A stretch of 64,000 bases of DNA from Ifrita kowaldi (GCA_013398055.1 VZRS01000218.1:116152-180151), one strand, 5' to 3'; positions 1 to 11,000 are shown, numbered from the stretch's first letter. Notes: generated by a model from the letters alone, not told the origin. Numbers and translations: made by a program.

Positions 1-403
1 ACTGCCCTTAAATTAGAGCCATGAAGAAGTTGAACACTTTCTACAGGGAGTTCTGGATGGAGACCACCAAATCCCAACCCAAAGGACAGCTCCCAGCACC
101 TACCCTCAGCACCTTCTCTGTTTCATCCTGATGATGGAAGGCAGCAGAAAGCTCCAAGAGAGGAAAACCTCACCAATGCCACCGGAAAGGCACAATCCAC
201 AACTCCCTCGCGCTCAAAAATCCCCTTTATTCCTGTTCTATGGCACGTCAGGGGTTAACACAAGCTGAAGTGCTCGTGCAATGCATAATGGGTTTTCCTC
301 ACCATAATGGATCATTATTGCATGGCGATCTAATACAGTAATAGTACATAATACCAGTAATATGGATTTGCTTTAGTGAAAGCACTTGAAATTGCATTAA
401 ACA
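1..403. repeat. Left copy of contig-end duplication 1
   Basis: These 403 bases are identical by eye to 1776-2178 (offset 1775) and stop exactly at the single N at 404. A copy that ends at a gap, with no divergence, is what two overlapping contig ends look like when they are abutted instead of merged. On that model the true overlap would be 405-2178 (1774 bp), and only its last 403 bases on the left contig fall inside this window. The right part (about 205-403) is the truncated copy of the CNE-like element described at 1980-2240. A real recent tandem duplication is the alternative but is less likely. Confidence 0.85.
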
Positions 404-404
404 N
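404..404. other. Assembly gap (single N)
   Basis: One undetermined base marks a contig junction. The sequence to its left recurs 1775 bp further on, while the sequence to its right starts abruptly with CR1-related DNA. The single N is therefore a placeholder and not a miscalled base. Confidence 0.9.
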
Positions 405-429
405 TCCACACAGGTGATGATTCTGGGCA

Positions 430-660
430 GGGTCAGGTTGGATATCAGGGAAAGGTTCTTCCCCCAGAGGGTGCTGGGCACTGCCCAGGCTCCCCAGGGA
501 ATGGGCACAGCCCCGAGGCTGCCAGAGCTCCAGGAGCGTTTGGACAGCGCTGCCAGGGATGCCCAGGCTGGGATTGGTGGAGTGTCTGTGCAGGACCAGC
601 AGCAGGACTTTGTGATCCTTGTGGGTCCCTTCCAGCTCTGGAGATTCCATGATTCTATGA
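430..660 (+). mobile_element. CR1 LINE 3' fragment
   Basis: This is the 3' UTR end of a CR1 non-LTR retrotransposon in sense orientation. It starts near 'caggttggatatcaggg', continues through 'cttcccccagagggtgctgg' and a 'gtgggtcccttccagctc' block, and ends with two octamers, attccatg and attctatg (644-659), the form of CR1 3' termini. It is 5'-truncated, as nearly all CR1 copies are, and has no coding capacity. The same CR1 variant recurs at 4738, 11211 and 34834, so these probably belong to one subfamily. Confidence 0.92.
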
Positions 661-1775
661 ACTATTTCCAATGCAGGCTGCATCCAAAGGTTCTGATCTT
701 TCCCAGTGCAGGAAAGGGAAGCAAGGCCACTTACTCAGCAACCCCTTACACTCATGCTAACCCAGGAAAAATTCATGGATGCAGCAGAGGGCAGGGAGAA
801 CAGAGGCAAAGGAAACTGAGGCCTGGAGCCCTCCCTGGGCACTGCTGGCAACGGGAACCATCCAGGATTTCACGAGTAAGCAGATGCCTGCTGGCCTTAG
901 GAGCTCCCTGAGCACATGGCAGAACTGGAAAGAGCAGAGGGGAAAAAAGGGGGAGTTTTACATCGAGGAAAATAAATACGGAGACATGGAAATGGGAGGG
1001 TCAGCAAACAGATCAGGCCTTGGGTTTGATGGAGCTGTGGGTCCCAGGTGCCTGTCAGGCCCCAAAGGCTTCCAGCCCCAACCCTTCCCAGTGCCCCATC
1101 ATCCCTTCTGCTACACTCCCCACCTCTCAGGGTGGAAAACTCATCCTCGCATGCAATACCACATCCAAGCCTGTACCAGCAGAAAATCTGTGGCTCACCA
1201 GGGAAAAATCCTTTTGGTCTAACATTTTAAGGACCACAGGCCAGCTGACTGTGCTCATGAGCAGCCAGAACTGCAAGTCACCCTAGGCCTGCTGAAGGCG
1301 ACAACGACACGTTTGAGTGCCACCCTCGCCCCTCAGACAGGGAGGAAGACAAGGTTGCTCCTCGCTCTGCCCAGATTTCAAGCAGGCGCACGTAAAAATT
1401 GAGTAAGTTTGTGTACAAAGCTTGGACCAGAAATTACTGGCACCCAGAAATCCAGATCCTGTACCAACACGCTAATTCAGGGTGCTCAAAACAAAACTGG
1501 AGATAGTGCTTGGTCAAAACCAAAATCATCAGTTCAACAGTCCTGGAAGCACACAAACAAACAGCAATTAAACCCGTCACGCAATTAAAACCAGTCATGT
1601 CCAGAGTGCCCATATTCCAAACTTCAACACTGGCTCTTCATCCTCAACAGAAACAAACCCCCCAAAAGTGCCAAGCACCAAAGGTTGCTTTTAACTGAAG
1701 ATAAGAACATGGAGTCATCCATCAAAAAGACTGTTTTGCTTTAAATTACTCACACTAAGTATTTCTGTGGGAATC
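661..1775. other. Non-coding, nothing recognised
   Basis: This is unique-looking, low-CpG sequence between the first CR1 copy and the second copy of the contig-end duplication. I see no repeat family, no conserved-looking motif cluster and no credible exon. If the contig-overlap model is right, this stretch also exists just left of the window start. Confidence 0.5.
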
Positions 1776-2178
1776 ACTGCCCTTAAATTAGAGCCATGAA
1801 GAAGTTGAACACTTTCTACAGGGAGTTCTGGATGGAGACCACCAAATCCCAACCCAAAGGACAGCTCCCAGCACCTACCCTCAGCACCTTCTCTGTTTCA
1901 TCCTGATGATGGAAGGCAGCAGAAAGCTCCAAGAGAGGAAAACCTCACCAATGCCACCGGAAAGGCACAATCCACAACTCCCTCGCGCTCAAAAATCCCC
2001 TTTATTCCTGTTCTATGGCACGTCAGGGGTTAACACAAGCTGAAGTGCTCGTGCAATGCATAATGGGTTTTCCTCACCATAATGGATCATTATTGCATGG
2101 CGATCTAATACAGTAATAGTACATAATACCAGTAATATGGATTTGCTTTAGTGAAAGCACTTGAAATTGCATTAAACA
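1776..2178. repeat. Right copy of contig-end duplication 1
   Basis: Identical to 1-403. Unlike the left copy, it runs on without a break into unique sequence (cagtaacacgagaatggc...), so this is the copy to keep when the locus is collapsed. Confidence 0.85.
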
Positions 2179-2240
2179 CAGTAACACGAGAATGGCACGT
2201 TTTGAAACGGATGTTTCTAATTCCTGGTGTGTAGAGGAGC
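1980..2240. promoter_or_regulatory. CNE-like AT-rich tract
   Basis: A repeat-free, AT-rich tract dense in TAAT-core motifs. CATAATGG occurs twice (2059-2066 and 2078-2085), the second running into an inverted CATTAT. Further TAAT and TAATA words follow up to the ATTGCATTAAACA block. Such texture is typical of vertebrate conserved non-coding elements that bind homeodomain or POU factors, but conservation cannot be judged from one sequence. A truncated second copy sits at about 205-403 because of the assembly duplication. Confidence 0.4.
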
Positions 2241-2295
2241 CACTCCTGTTTCCCAGCCAAGGAGAAGCAAGCCTGTCTTACCACGAGGCCGATCC

Positions 2296-2760
2296 AAAAT
2301 CATGGAATTGCAGAAAAGGCTGGAGAGGCCCCCCAAGATCATGGAGTCCCACCATCAGCTCAGCACCACCGCTAAACCTGGTCCCCAAGTGCTGCATCCC
2401 ACGTGCCTTCTGAACTCTTCCAGGGACCGTGCCCTGGGCGTGATGCCTTCATTTCAGGCAAGACATTCTCTCCAATATCCAACCTGCCCCTCCCCTGGCC
2501 CAGCCTGAGGCCGTTCCCTCTCCTCCTGTCCCTGTTCCCTGGGAGCAGAGCCCGACCCCCCCCGGCTGCCCCCTCCTGTCAGGGAGTTGTGCAGAGCCAC
2601 AGGGTCCCCCCTGAGCCTCCTTTGCTCCAGGCTGAGCCCCTTTCCCAGCTCCCTCAGGAGTTCTCCAGCCCCTTCTCAGCTCCGTTCCCTTCCCTGGCCA
2701 CGCTCCAGCCCCTCAGGGTCCCTCTTTTTGTGAGGGACCAAAACTGAACCAAGGCACAGC
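2296..2760 (-). mobile_element. CR1 LINE fragment
   Basis: Antisense CR1. The left end (the element's 3' side) is degraded: 'atccaaaatcatggaattgcag' replaces the usual octamers. The body carries the family blocks 'gtccccaagtgctgcatccc', 'ctaatatccaacctgcccc'-like and 'cccctgagcctcctttgctc'. It reaches 'gagggaccaaaactgaacc' at about 2732-2750, which lies deep in the element. No open frame is retained. Confidence 0.9.
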
Positions 2761-3149
2761 CCCAACGCTGGACTTTGTGTATGTTCAAAATAACATGACA
2801 AAGAGGAGAAAAGAAATTAAAAAGCATTTTAATGAGTATTACTGCCTGCTCCATTAGGGCACAGAACTTTTATCCACAAGGTGCAGCTTTCACAGGGGGC
2901 TAAACAGCACCAAACACCTCATGGGCTGCACTTTGATAATGTCACGGCTGCCCGGATTGCTCCGGGTCTGTCTGGAGACAGCCTTCACAGGAAATCAGGA
3001 ATCTCAGGAGCTGCAACACCCAGGGGACCTCGGAGTCCCTGAGGATCTCCCTGAGTGAACAATCAGCATGATGAAATACTTTTTGTGTGTTACAAAAGGA
3101 AACAATGTTCTAAAAAGTACTGGGTAGAGGTCTCCAGAAGGAATTGTGA
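2761..3149. other. Non-coding spacer between CR1 copies
   Basis: AT-rich sequence with a short run resembling tttaatgag. No repeat, exon or strong motif is recognised. Confidence 0.5.
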
Positions 3150-3570
3150 GTAGGTGCTTCGGGCTGGAAGGGACCCCAGAGCTCATCCCATCCCACCCCT
3201 GCCATGGGCAGGGACACCTCCCACTGTCCCAGGCTGCACCCAGCCCCATGCAACCTGGCCTTGGACACTGCCAGAGATCCAGGGGCAGCCACAGCTTCTC
3301 TGGGCATGCTGTGCCAGGGTCTACCCACCCTCACAGGGAACAATTCCTTCCCAATATCCCGCCTAAATCTACCCTCTTTCAGCTTAAAGCCATTCCCTGT
3401 GTCCTGTCCCTCCATCCCTTGTCCCCAGTCCCTCTCCAACTCTCCTGGAGCCTCTTTAGGCCCTGCAAGGGGCTCTGAGCTCTCCCTGGATTGTTCTCCT
3501 CTCCAGGTGAGCACCCCCAGCTCTCCCAGCCTGGCTCCAGAGCAGAGGGGCTCCAGCCCTGGGAGCACTT
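3150..3570 (-). mobile_element. CR1 LINE 3' fragment
   Basis: Antisense CR1 of the common avian type. It begins at 'cttcgggctggaagggacc', has the palindrome cctgccatgggcaggg (near 3198-3213) and 'ccttggacactgccagagat', then the poly-pyrimidine body to 'ggggctccagccctgggag'. The terminal octamers are lost at the left end. Confidence 0.93.
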
Positions 3571-4737
3571 AACAATCCCACACCCCAGCACGAGCAGGGA
3601 ATTAAACCCCACAGGTAAACACAGCAAAGGCTGAGAGTTACAGGCAGCACCACCAGCCCACCTGTACCAACAGCAGCGCCAAGAAGTGCCACTGTTCTTC
3701 ATAAGTAAAAAATACATGGAAACAACCCAAAAAAAGGCCTTGATTTTTCATTTAAACTCATTTCTGTGTCGTTATGTTGGTTTTTGCTTCATCACTGCAA
3801 GTAGAAAAGCGCAAATTAAGACATTTAGGTTTACTACTTAAGTTACTCCTTAAGGCACCATTTACTCAGAAGTAGTCAGACAAAAAAGGGATGATTTCAG
3901 GTTTTGCTTTCTTGTTCTTTTTATGGGTTTTTTCTTAACCTGGAGTTATTTCTCTCCCATTTCTCACTTAAAGCCATGCCTCCCATAGCCTTCTGTGTGT
4001 CCTGACCGAAATCCAGCTGGCACCTCCCAGAAATCCATCAGAACTCCTTTAGAGTCTCTGCAGCCAAGAGGTTCCTGCTTATCATGGGAGGGGAAAAACA
4101 TGGCAAACAAGGTGATCAGCAGATGGGGGAGTGGGCCCACATAATAAATCAGAATGTGCTGGGCCTGGAGAACGGGAGGCTCAGTTTCCCATTCCCTAGA
4201 ACCAGCGCACACTGTGAGCCTGAACCTCTTATCCCACCTGGATGTTATTTACAGTAAGAAACCCCAGTGGCTACAGATCTGCTGAACAGCAAATACCTCC
4301 ATCAGTTTTGGCTGCATCCTCCAGTGTTTTACACCAACAGCTACTTCTGGGTTGCCTCCCCCCCAGCCACTGATGGAGAATCCACCGCTGTCCGTGGAAT
4401 CACACACTGCAGTGCTGCCTTTTGCTGGCCCTGCTGACATTCCTGTCCAACCAGCAGCACCAATCGATGGCCTCCCCAAAAAAATCAATCCTGGCCCACA
4501 TTTTAATCCCCCCCCCAGCACCCAGCCAGCAGGAATTGCTCATCCTTTGTGTGCCACGAGCAAAGGAGCAGCTGAAAACACTTGACATGTGCCAATCCGG
4601 ACGAGATTCCCTCGGCGCTGGGTAGGGGTGCTCGCTCCTGGAACTGGAAATGAAGCAAGGCAGAGCCGATCCCAGCATCACTGCAGCTCTGCACAAGGAC
4701 TCATCCAACCCACAGCCTTTCGTAGAGCCAGAGAACA
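3571..4737. other. Non-coding, nothing recognised
   Basis: Mixed AT-rich and moderate-GC sequence containing a C9 run near 4508-4517 and an A/T-rich block at 3710-3960. No repeat family or credible exon is seen. Confidence 0.5.
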
Positions 4738-4948
4738 TCCTGAAAGGAACCCACCAGGATCATCCTGTCCAAGCCCTGGCCCTGCACAGACACCCCACCA
4801 ATCCCACCCTGGGCATCCCTGGCAGCGCTGTCCAAACGCTCCTGGAGCTCTGGCAGCCTCAGGGCTGTGCCCATTCCCTGGGGAGCCTGGGCAGTGCCCA
4901 GCACCCTCTGGGGGAAGAACCTTTCCCTGATATCCAGCCTCATCCTGT
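4738..4948 (-). mobile_element. CR1 LINE 3' fragment
   Basis: Antisense copy of the same CR1 variant as 430-660 and 11211-11415. It carries 'gcacagacaccccaccaatc', 'ctggcagcgctgtccaaacg', 'ggagcctgggcagtgcccag' and 'ctttccctgatatccagcc'. The 3' octamers are missing; only a 'gagaacatcctgaaaggaac' remnant precedes it. Confidence 0.9.
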
Positions 4949-5777
4949 GGTTTGATCCCTCTCCATCGAGTAACGCAAGTAAATCCTCGCTGCTTCCCCT
5001 CTAACTCCTCCTCGATACCCAAGGCATGTCCTTGGACAGGTTTTTTTGAACATATTGTTCTCAAGCCATGGTTTAAAATTCACTGTGGCCCTGCATCGCT
5101 GTCATCCTGTACTCCTGTCTCTGGCATACATGAGGTTTGACCTTTTCAGATTTACATTTACAGCGTTCGCAATCCTTGTGAGCTTTGCTACAGACAGGAA
5201 AAAAAAATGAATTGGGAGGAATTTCTGGAATGGTGACTGGACTGCTGATGTTTCCTAAGGCAAAACACACACTGCTTTTATTCCAGCTTCCTAATACCCT
5301 GGTAAACAAGAGAAAATTGAATGACAAAGGAACCCTAACTAGCTGGAATCTTCTGAAAGATGGAAAACAGACTTCCAGGGCTGCCCACACAAGCGAAGCA
5401 GCTTCGCAGTCGCTGTTGAAGGGCAGCACAAACAATGCTCCAAATGAAGAATGTGGCAGGAAAAAAAAATGCAGCCCAGCAGCTGGATTTGCAACTGAAG
5501 GAAGGAAAGCCAGGCACTTCCAAAAGTGTCCCACCACGCACCCAGCCTCACGCTTCTCCCTTTCCTTTGTGCTGCAGACGCCGTGCTTGTTTTCCTGGTA
5601 TCCCTGATTCATGTGGATCCCTTCCACCCAGCTGTCTCAGCACCACACAGAACCACAGGGAACTCCAGCCTGGAGCAGATCTTTCTCTCCCATCCAGCCC
5701 CCAGAGGGAGGCAGCCACGCTTTTCCTAACACATCCATCACTCACAACACACGCACAAACCCCAAAGCTCTGGGTTT
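4949..5777. other. Non-coding, nothing recognised
   Basis: Unique-looking sequence with short A-runs (5199-5206 and 5460-5469). The open frames here lack recognisable domains or paired splice signals. Confidence 0.5.
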
Positions 5778-6055
5778 TAACAAGGGATGGAGGGACAGGA
5801 CACAGGGAATGGCTTCCCTCTGCCAGAGGGCAGGGATAGATGGGATATTGGGAAGGAATGGCTCCCTGGGGAGGGTGGGGAGGCCCTGGCACAGGGTGCC
5901 CAGAGCAGCTGTGGCTGCCCCTGCATCCCTGGCAGTGCCCAAGGCCAGGTTGGACATTGGGGCTTGGAGCAGCCTGGGACAGTGGAAGGTGTCCCTGCCC
6001 ATAGCAGGTCCCTGCCCATAGTTGGTCCCTTCCAACCGAAACCATTCCATGATTT
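5778..6055 (+). mobile_element. CR1 LINE 3' fragment with internal 17-bp duplication
   Basis: Sense CR1 running from 'gggatggagggacaggacac' through 'ggtggggaggccctggcaca' to 'ccattccatgatttggg' at the 3' end. Inside the 3' UTR, the block gtccctgcccatagcag (5991-6007) is followed directly by gtccctgcccatagttg (6008-6024). This local tandem duplication is absent from the other copies here. Confidence 0.93.
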
Positions 6056-6407
6056 GGGTGATTTGCCAGCACTCCCATCCTATGAGACCACACAAGAGCA
6101 GAAACAGGCTCTTGGATAAGGATGATCAGCTCTGGATGACCATGATCCTTCTCAGATACACAAATTCCTGGGCTTGGCTCGTGAAGGTACCACAAACTTT
6201 GGCTTCCCCAGCCCTGCGTGCCCTTCAGTGCCACAAAACACCCGTGCCCAATCAACCCTTTTGCTGTGTCTCATTTTTTAACACGGAAAATCAAGGGCAC
6301 GAAGAGGAAAGGCTAAGCTCAAGGAATGGCAGCATTCCCCAAGCCACTTTTCCAGACCCCCCACCCCAGACCTGCCACCCTGCCAGTCACTGGTCTCCTA
6401 CCAAATC
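6056..6407. other. Non-coding spacer
   Basis: No recognised element between two CR1 fragments. Moderate GC and no strong motif. Confidence 0.45.
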
Positions 6408-6515
6408 CTGGAACCATTACAGTTGGAAAAGACCTCTCAGACCAAGCCCAACCATTCCCCCAGCACTGCCAGCTCCACCACTAAACTGCATCCCCAAGTG
6501 CCACATCCACAGTCT
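6408..6515 (-). mobile_element. Short CR1 LINE fragment
   Basis: Antisense scrap of the CR1 3' end: 'ggaaccattacagttggaaaagacctc', followed by 'accactaaactgcatcccc' and 'aagtgccacatccaca'. About 110 bp is kept. The CR1 match stops before the AT-rich word at 6543-6564 that recurs at 9143-9164. Confidence 0.8.
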
Positions 6516-7676
6516 CCAATAACCTCGAAACAAATCCATCTGCCATTTAAAATGAACAGGGGAGACCCAAAACATTCCATATTTAATCACCTGCAAGTAC
6601 TTCCAGCACAAGACACCAGCGTGCTTGTACAACACTGTTACAGACCAGGAGCATCTGCCTCTGCTTTTAGCAATTTTTTTCCTGGAATACTCCTGCTGTG
6701 CACACTCTATCCATCTTGTCCACCATCGATAAAATCCATCGATCAGTGTCAGCCACCAAAACCCAGCAGAAAGGTAAAGAGAGGACAAGGAATGGAGAGC
6801 TGACTGCAAAGGAGGCAGCTCCCGGGGCAGAGGACATGGGATTGCTGTCAGAAGGGAGATGGGCAGCACAAACTCTAGGAAAGGTGAATGAAAAGAAGCA
6901 GGAAAATAGGACAGACGTGGTTAAAACAACACCTTCCCAGTCCTGCTTGGGGCTAAGAGCTGGATTTCAGCATTGAAAGGGAGACTTCACAGTACCCATA
7001 AGCTTTTGAGCAAAGCAGCCAAAGCAGTGAGAGCCTCAGCAGAGCTTTGTCCCACCAGAGGGGGAATCACCCAGGGACCTGCTGGTCCTCCACGGCCCTG
7101 CCCTTCCAAAAAGCAGGCAGCAGAGCAGGGCCTGGGGGTTTCTCTGTCAGTTTGGGATATGCTGTGCACACAGCTCTCTCAATCCCAGTGCCATGTGCTG
7201 AAAAAACACCACAGAAAGCAGAAGCAGCTCCTTGAAGTCTCCAAAGGGTGGCTGATTTTTCACCCCAAGAAATTAAAAGCTGTAGTGTGCCAAGAAGAGC
7301 ACAAATTATCAACAGGCTGCCAGGTTGTTTTATTCCTCCTTAACTCGTGATTACCACCACCAATTCCATCATCTGGGGCTAAGTGGAGCTCCAAAGAGAT
7401 GTGCGGGATCAGAGATTAGTTCAGACAGTTTGAATTATTCCCTCCACGCTTGGAAGGAGATGTAGAAGAGAGGGGAGTTTGGGGTGGCTTTTTTGAGTTT
7501 GTTTGGTGTCCTCCAGACTAGTCTGTCCTTGACTCAGTTCATTTCCACTCAAACAAACCCCAACTGTTCACGGGTAGGACCAGCTTCACAGGACACGAAG
7601 CTGTGGCCACACAGGCAGCTCCACAGCCATGAGCGCTGGAGACACCAGCCCTGCACTTTGCCCCAGCTAACGGGGG
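6516..7676. other. Non-coding, nothing recognised
   Basis: Unique-looking sequence. It contains the 22-bp word at 6543-6564 described in the findings. No gene or repeat family is seen. Confidence 0.45.
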
Positions 7677-7728
7677 AAAAACACACCAGGAAAAACAAAA
7701 ACACACCAGGCAAAGCAAAAACACCACG
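7677..7728. repeat. 20-bp tandem repeat, about 2.6 copies
   Basis: The unit aaaaacacaccaggaaaaac (7677-7696) is followed by aaaaacacaccaggcaaagc (7697-7716) and a partial third unit (7717-7728). It is a small minisatellite with no evident function. Confidence 0.85.
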
Positions 7729-7763
7729 ATGGGGGCACAGAAATGGAGGTTTTCAGAACAGGC

Positions 7764-8180
7764 CCCAAACCATGTCCCCAAGTGCCACATCCACACACCT
7801 TGTCACTTCCAGGCATGGTGAGTGACTCCAGCACTGCCCTGGGCAGCCTGGTCCAAGGCCTGACCACCCTTTCAGGGAAGAAATTTCTCCTAATATCCAA
7901 TATCATAAACCTGCACTGGCATAACTTGGGGTTGTTCCCTCTCCTCCTGTCCCTGTTCCCTGGGATGAGCCCGACCCCCCCCGGCTGCCCCCTCCTGTCA
8001 GGGAGTTGTGCAGAGCCACAAGGTCCCCCCTGAGCCTCCTTTTCTCCAGGCTGAGCCCCTTTCCCAGCTCCCTCAGCTGCTCCTGGGGCTCCAGACCCTT
8101 CCCTGGCCATGCTCCAGCCCCTCAGAGTCTTTCTTGTCACGAGGGGTTCAGAAGTGACCCCAGGACTCGAGGTGGCTCCC
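7764..8180 (-). mobile_element. CR1 LINE fragment
   Basis: Antisense CR1 closely similar to the copy at 2296-2760. It shares 'aaaccatgtccccaagtgcc', 'agggaagaaatttctcctaa', a run of C after 'gagcccga', and 'tgtcagggagttgtgcagag'. It extends to 'ccaggactcgaggtggctcc', deep in the element. The 3' terminal part is missing on the left. Confidence 0.9.
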
Positions 8181-8502
8181 AGAGAGGGGGAGCTGAGCCA
8201 GCTCCCACCTGGGGCAGCCCCTTAGGCCAGGTTCCCCGAACACACATCAAAAACCATGAACAAAACCCCCTGAGGCAGAGCTGGTTTTACTTCACAGGCT
8301 CCACTGGAAACACAAGCTGGTGGGTTTTATTCTGCACACACAAAATTATCATCTGCCCTCACAAGTAGATGCTCTGCATGGAAACCACCAGAAAGGACTC
8401 TGAACTTGCAGTTTGGAAACACACAGACCCACGGGGCTCTTGTCTGCCCACGGTTTAGAGATCTCCCCGCTGAAGGAGACACAGCACCACTCTGGTGCTG
8501 GT
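8181..8502. other. Non-coding spacer
   Basis: About 320 bp between CR1 copies with no recognised feature. Confidence 0.45.
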
Positions 8503-8775
8503 GTTCCACCCCTGCCATGGGCAGGGACAGCTCCCACTGTCCCAGGCTGCTCCAAGCCCCAAGGTCCAGCCTGGCCTTGGGCACTGCCAGGGATCCAGGG
8601 GCAGCCACAGCTGCTCTGGGCACCCTGTGCCAGGGCCTGCCCACCCTCACAGGGAACAATTCCTTCCCAATATCTCATCAAAACCTGCTCTCCTCCAGCT
8701 TAAGGCCAATCCTCCTCATCCCATCACTCCAAGGTTTTGTGAAATTCCCTCTCCAGCTTTCTTGTGAGAATCCTT
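8503..8775 (-). mobile_element. CR1 LINE 3' fragment
   Basis: Antisense CR1 that starts abruptly at 'ttccacccctgccatgggca', so the terminal 40-50 bp of the element are absent. It then follows the family to 'ccctctccagctttcttgtg'. Confidence 0.92.
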
Positions 8776-9084
8776 CCTTTCCCCATCTTGCTCCTGCATC
8801 TCATTTCTGCCTCTGCAATAACTTTTTGATTGAAGCAAAACAACTGTGCCTGCAGACCAAGAGGATTAATTAAAACAAAATAATCATAAACAATCCCACT
8901 CCACATAACAGACTCTTAATACAAATTCAGACCCACATTTTAAAGTACCAGGAACAAGTCAATCAAAGCTAAGTTTATATTTCCAAAGGACAGAGAGCCT
9001 TTGCACAACTTCTTAGAAATAAACCATTTTCATTTCAAGCCAAAGTGCCAGCTAGAAATTCTGGTCATACACACATTACCCAGA
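8776..9084. other. AT-rich non-coding spacer
   Basis: AT-rich sequence with a ttaattaaaacaaaataat block near 8867-8885. No other element is recognised. Confidence 0.45.
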
Positions 9085-9213
9085 GTTCAAGGAGCATTTG
9101 GGAAATGCTCTCAGGGATGCACAGGGTGGGATTGTTGGGGTACCATTTAAAATGAACGGGGGAGCTGCTCCTTGTGAGTTCCTTCCAGCTCAGGATATTC
9201 TGAGATTTTATGA
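9085..9213 (+). mobile_element. Chimeric or degraded CR1 LINE 3' fragment
   Basis: Sense CR1 with 'gatgcacagggtgggattgt' followed, out of place, by a 22-bp AT-rich word (9143-9164). It then returns to 'cttgtgagttccttccagctc' and 'gagattttatgattc'. In sister copies (11211-11415) this interior reads as the 'gtctgtgcagggccagggct' block, so a short replacement or insertion has happened. Confidence 0.75.
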
Positions 9214-9782
9214 TTCAGTTTTTCAGCAGTTTCTGTCTGTCTAATCCCTGGGAAGAGCAAGGAGCCAGGCTCCAGCCTGCACGCCAAGAGCACTCCAGCA
9301 GCTCTGCTGCCAAAGGGTAAAAGGGTTCTTGAAGCATCTGCAGTTCTCGAATCAAAGGGAATGTCACTCACTAAACCAGCATAAAACAGGAGGCCCTGGC
9401 CTATGGATTCTGAACTAATATTGACAGGCCGGAGCTCAGAAGTATCACTGAGAAGAGTGAAAGAATAAAGAAAAACCCAACATGAAGACCTTTTGTTGTG
9501 AAGAGCTCGAAAAAGCTGAGGAGTAAACCAAAGACTCAAAAAATGGTGAAAAAAGCAGAAACATCCCAAAAAAAACTTCTAAGTGCAGTCCTAGGTTCCA
9601 GAATGACAGCATCCCGGAGCATTTAACAATTTCCACTTAAGTCAAGCTAATAGAAAGATTGAACTTTAATTTCCACTGAATTACTGCCAAAAGCTTTCCT
9701 TCAGTTGAGTACGGAAAAAGCTCTCCCTCCCTCCTGCCTTTTCAGCTTGTTCAGGACACACAGCGAGGAAGGGAGGTTTGCA
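9214..9782. other. Non-coding, nothing recognised
   Basis: Moderately AT-rich unique sequence. No exon, repeat or motif cluster stands out. Confidence 0.45.
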
Positions 9783-10002
9783 CAAGGGCACCGAGCGACA
9801 GGACAACGGGAATGACTTTAAGCTGGAGGAGGGCAGGCTTAGACGGGATATTGGGAAGGAATTCCTGACTTTGAGGGTGGGCAGGCCCTGGCACAGGGTG
9901 CCCAGAGAAGCTGCGGCTGCCCCTGGATCCCTGGCAGTGCCCAAGGCCAGGCTGGACATTGGGGCTTGGAGCAGCCTGGGATAGTGGGAGGTGTCCCTGC
10001 CT
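9783..10002 (+). mobile_element. CR1 LINE 3' fragment, 3'-truncated
   Basis: Sense CR1 from 'gcgacaggacaacgggaatg' to 'gatagtgggaggtgtccctg', ending at about 10002. The last 60-70 bp of the element, including the terminal octamers, are missing, which suggests a later deletion. Confidence 0.9.
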
Positions 10003-10761
10003 TTTTGTGACAGGCTGCCCTTCTCCTCACTCCTGAGCCTCAACTGCAGCCATCCCCAAATTCGAAATGCACTTGTTCACAAACCAAAGGTCAGCAGGGG
10101 CTTCACAACAACCCAGCCCCTGCAGCTGCAGCCATTGAGCTTCACAGCTCCAGTAACTCTGGGCAGGGGAGCAGCAGCATCAGCCTGGGCAGGTCCCCAG
10201 CTCCTCTCTGGCTTCACGCTGTATTCCTGAGGGTTGGGTAGCCTGGAAAAGCAGGGTTAGGCAGCCAAGGATCCATGAAAGCACTGGGGGATTAAGCAGC
10301 CACTTGTCCTGCATGCCAAGGTGAGCCAGAAGATGCTAGAAATCCACTTGGGTGCTTCATTAAGCAATTAGAACTTGTTAAATAACCCACAAAGGTGCCC
10401 GAGGGATCCACCTGACTCCAGAGGACTCCTCTGTCCTGTCTCCCACCTCAGCCAGGCTGAGGAAGGGCAGCTCCCTGAGGGGCTCCTGAACACCGAGGTG
10501 GGAGTAACATTGCAGCTTGCAAAGAGTTTCTTTTGCCTCACACGAAAGCCAGGTGTGCAGGGGGTGTGGGTGACAAAACACAACGACAGAGAGGGTCCCT
10601 TCTTTAAGCCAGTGAGAACAAGATGCTGTCTCCTAAAAGCCCCAAGAAAGGGCAGGCACAGTTTCTACACACACACACACCCCAAACACCTCCTCTGACA
10701 CACCTGTAAACAGGGACAAGGGATCAGCACACGATTCCAAACAGAGAAAAGACCTTTTTGA
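10003..10761. other. Non-coding with short AC microsatellite
   Basis: Unique-looking sequence containing an (AC)n tract at 10667-10681. Nothing else is recognised. Confidence 0.5.
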
Positions 10762-11000
10762 TAGAATCACAAAATCGAAAAAAAGCTCTCTGCGATCACC
10801 AGATCCAACTGTTCCCTCAGCACTGCCAAGGCCACCACCAAATCATGTCCCCAGGTGCCACATCTGCTTGTCTTTTAAATCCCTCCAGGGACGGGCACTC
10901 CACCACTGCCCTAGACAGCTGTGCCAGGGACCGACCACCTTTTCTGTGAAGAAACGTTCCCTAATACCCAACCTAAACCCACCCTGAGCAGCTTTGAGTC
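10762..11000 (-). mobile_element. CR1 LINE 3' fragment
   Basis: Antisense CR1 that keeps a recognisable 3' end ('atagaatcacaaaatcg' at left). It continues through 'accaccaaatcatgtcccca', 'ccagggacgggcactccacc' and 'ttccctaatacccaacctaa'. Confidence 0.88.

Noticed and set aside
5548..6255. 235-codon minus-strand open frame
   Set aside because: Most of it translates the antisense strand of the CR1 copy at 5778-6055, so it is repeat-derived and not a gene.
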